From Acidithiobacillus sp. (GTDB lineage Bacteria > Pseudomonadota > Gammaproteobacteria > Acidithiobacillales > Acidithiobacillaceae): a stretch of DNA of 53,235 bases. The notes under the pieces were generated by a model that was given only the letters and a program-made list of their open reading frames with translations, did not search any database and had not been told where the DNA came from. The stretch spans positions 1-53,235 of the forward strand of contig NZ_DAHVHY010000005.1 of NCBI RefSeq assembly GCF_027322205.1. The letters run 5' to 3'. The translations under genes and the position numbers were made by a program. This document shows positions 52,345 to 53,235 of this stretch, piece by piece (position 1 is the first letter of the stretch; every line of letters starts with the position of its first letter).

Positions 52345-53235
52345 CACGCCGGGCCGCTGCTACTGCTGGTCGTGGTGGTCACGGTGGAGCCCGTGACATT
52401 GCCATTGGTGATGATCGGCGTAATGGTCACGACCATGGTTTCCGTCGTCTGCTGGTTGGCATAAACGTGCTGCTGGGTGAAGGTAGCGGTAGCCCCGCCC
52501 GTTCCATAGGCCGCCCAGTTCGCGGGGAGCCAGAGGGGATTTGCCACCGGGACCTGCGTCCACGCCGGCGTGCTCGTGGTCAGCGAACTCGTCAGGCTGT
52601 TGGCGGTGGCGGAAACGTCCTGCGTGCTTTGCGTGGTCGTCTTTTGTGCTCCCGGATTCTGGGGGGATGATCCACCGGCGGAGATGGTGATGGGGATATC
52701 GGTGCCTCCTGGCGTGGTGAATACCAGATGAATGTTGCCCTGGGCATCGGTGGTTTTCGACTGGAGCGTGTCGCCGGCCTTCGTCATCTCGGTGATGACC
52801 GTCTGGGCCTGCTGCGCCGGGGTCGCGTTCCCCGACGACGAACCGCCGCTGCCGCCCTGATAGTTGGCGAGGCGGTCGGCGGGCACTTCGTTGGGGTCGT
52901 TGGTCAGGATCTTGCCGATATCCAGCCCCGAGAGGTCGGGTATGCCGTATTTCAGGACCGACAATGCACTATTGACGAAGCTGAGCTTGCTCAGCGGGAC
53001 GAGACTGGAAATCTGGTTGTAAACGTATTTGCTGTTGCTCTGCGGGCTGGGCGCGCTCTCGGCATCGCTCAGGAGCACATCCGTGGAAGTGAAGGGCAGG
53101 GCGAGTTGATCGAAGTCCCCGGCGCCGGAGGCCAACCAGCCCTGGTCACGGGTGGCGGTGGGGGGCTGGGTGTTGGCCGACACTGTGGCGGCGATGAGGC
53201 CGTTGTAATCCCACTGGAATCCGGCGAGTCCGGCC
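52344..53235 (-). CDS. C-terminal part of an unknown Ser/Thr-rich protein, 5' end outside window
   Basis: The minus-strand frame is open to the right edge (an internal GTG at 53183 has no ribosome binding site), so the protein probably starts beyond the window. The visible ~296 residues include DYNGLIAATVSANTQ, a Gly/Ser linker and a Thr/Ser-rich C-terminus. There is no membrane segment in this part. It reads like an extracytoplasmic structural protein. Its stop overlaps the start of the next gene (TGATG), which makes it the first visible gene of the Tad operon. Confidence 0.5.
   Translation of the reverse strand, partial: AGLAGFQWDYNGLIAATVSANTQPPTATRDQGWLASGAGDFDQLALPFTSTDVLLSDAESAPSPQSNSKYVYNQISSLVPLSKLSFVNSALSVLKYGIPDLSGLDIGKILTNDPNEVPADRLANYQGGSGGSSSGNATPAQQAQTVITEMTKAGDTLQSKTTDAQGNIHLVFTTPGGTDIPITISAGGSSPQNPGAQKTTTQSTQDVSATANSLTSSLTTSTPAWTQVPVANPLWLPANWAAYGTGGATATFTQQHVYANQQTTETMVVTITPIITNGNVTGSTVTTTTSSSSGPA

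Overview
The window looks like the chromosome of an acidophilic, autotrophic proteobacterium. My best guess is Acidithiobacillus or a close relative. This is inference from gene content: a complete F1Fo ATP synthase operon next to mnmG-rsmG-parA-parB and glmU-glmS, glycolate oxidase genes suited to an organism that fixes CO2 with RuBisCO, high GC, and many CorA-type transporters. No rRNA, tRNA or CRISPR array was seen.

Layout. 1-1622: 3' part of a fused GT2-GT4 glycosyltransferase. 1729-2452: Phd/VapC-type toxin-antitoxin pair with a clear palindromic operator, then about 500 bp of decayed DNA. 2957-11230: an IclR regulator divergent from a five-gene operon, made of a phosphoketolase/transketolase-like TPP enzyme, a DUF1537 acid-sugar kinase and glycolate oxidase glcD-glcE-glcF. 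11216-14954 (minus): four tandem CorA-family genes, each with a different selectivity-loop motif. 15101-31154 (plus): a housekeeping block of moaB, a methyltransferase, an NlpE-like lipoprotein, mnmG, rsmG, parA, parB, atpI-B-E-F-H-A-G-D-C, glmU and glmS, with a strong promoter before atpI and a terminator after atpC. 31170-31680: a frameshifted MntA-HepT relic. 31760-33649: htpG.

33650-39800 is a patchwork island bounded by two decayed transposase genes (IS200-type and IS1634-type). It holds small membrane proteins, a PsiE-family protein, an HtrA protease, a small exported protein, Hsp20 with a convincing heat-shock promoter, a Sel1-repeat protein and a Met-rich exported protein. Envelope and protein-folding stress is the common theme.

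39835-53235 (minus) is a tight-adherence (Tad/Flp) pilus locus read from beyond the right edge: two unknown proteins, Flp pilin, RcpC/CpaB, RcpA/CpaC secretin, an FHA-TadA ATPase fusion, TadB, TadC, a DUF192 protein, TadD and TadE. It is followed by a separately promoted giant regulator (winged helix-BTAD-degenerate cyclase-STAND ATPase-helical repeats), which is a good candidate controller of the pilus.

The best candidates for undescribed biology are the TPP enzyme/DUF1537/GlcDEF carbon-salvage operon, the four-gene CorA array, and the Tad locus in which an FHA domain is fused to TadA, no TadZ is visible and an unusual multidomain regulator lies alongside.
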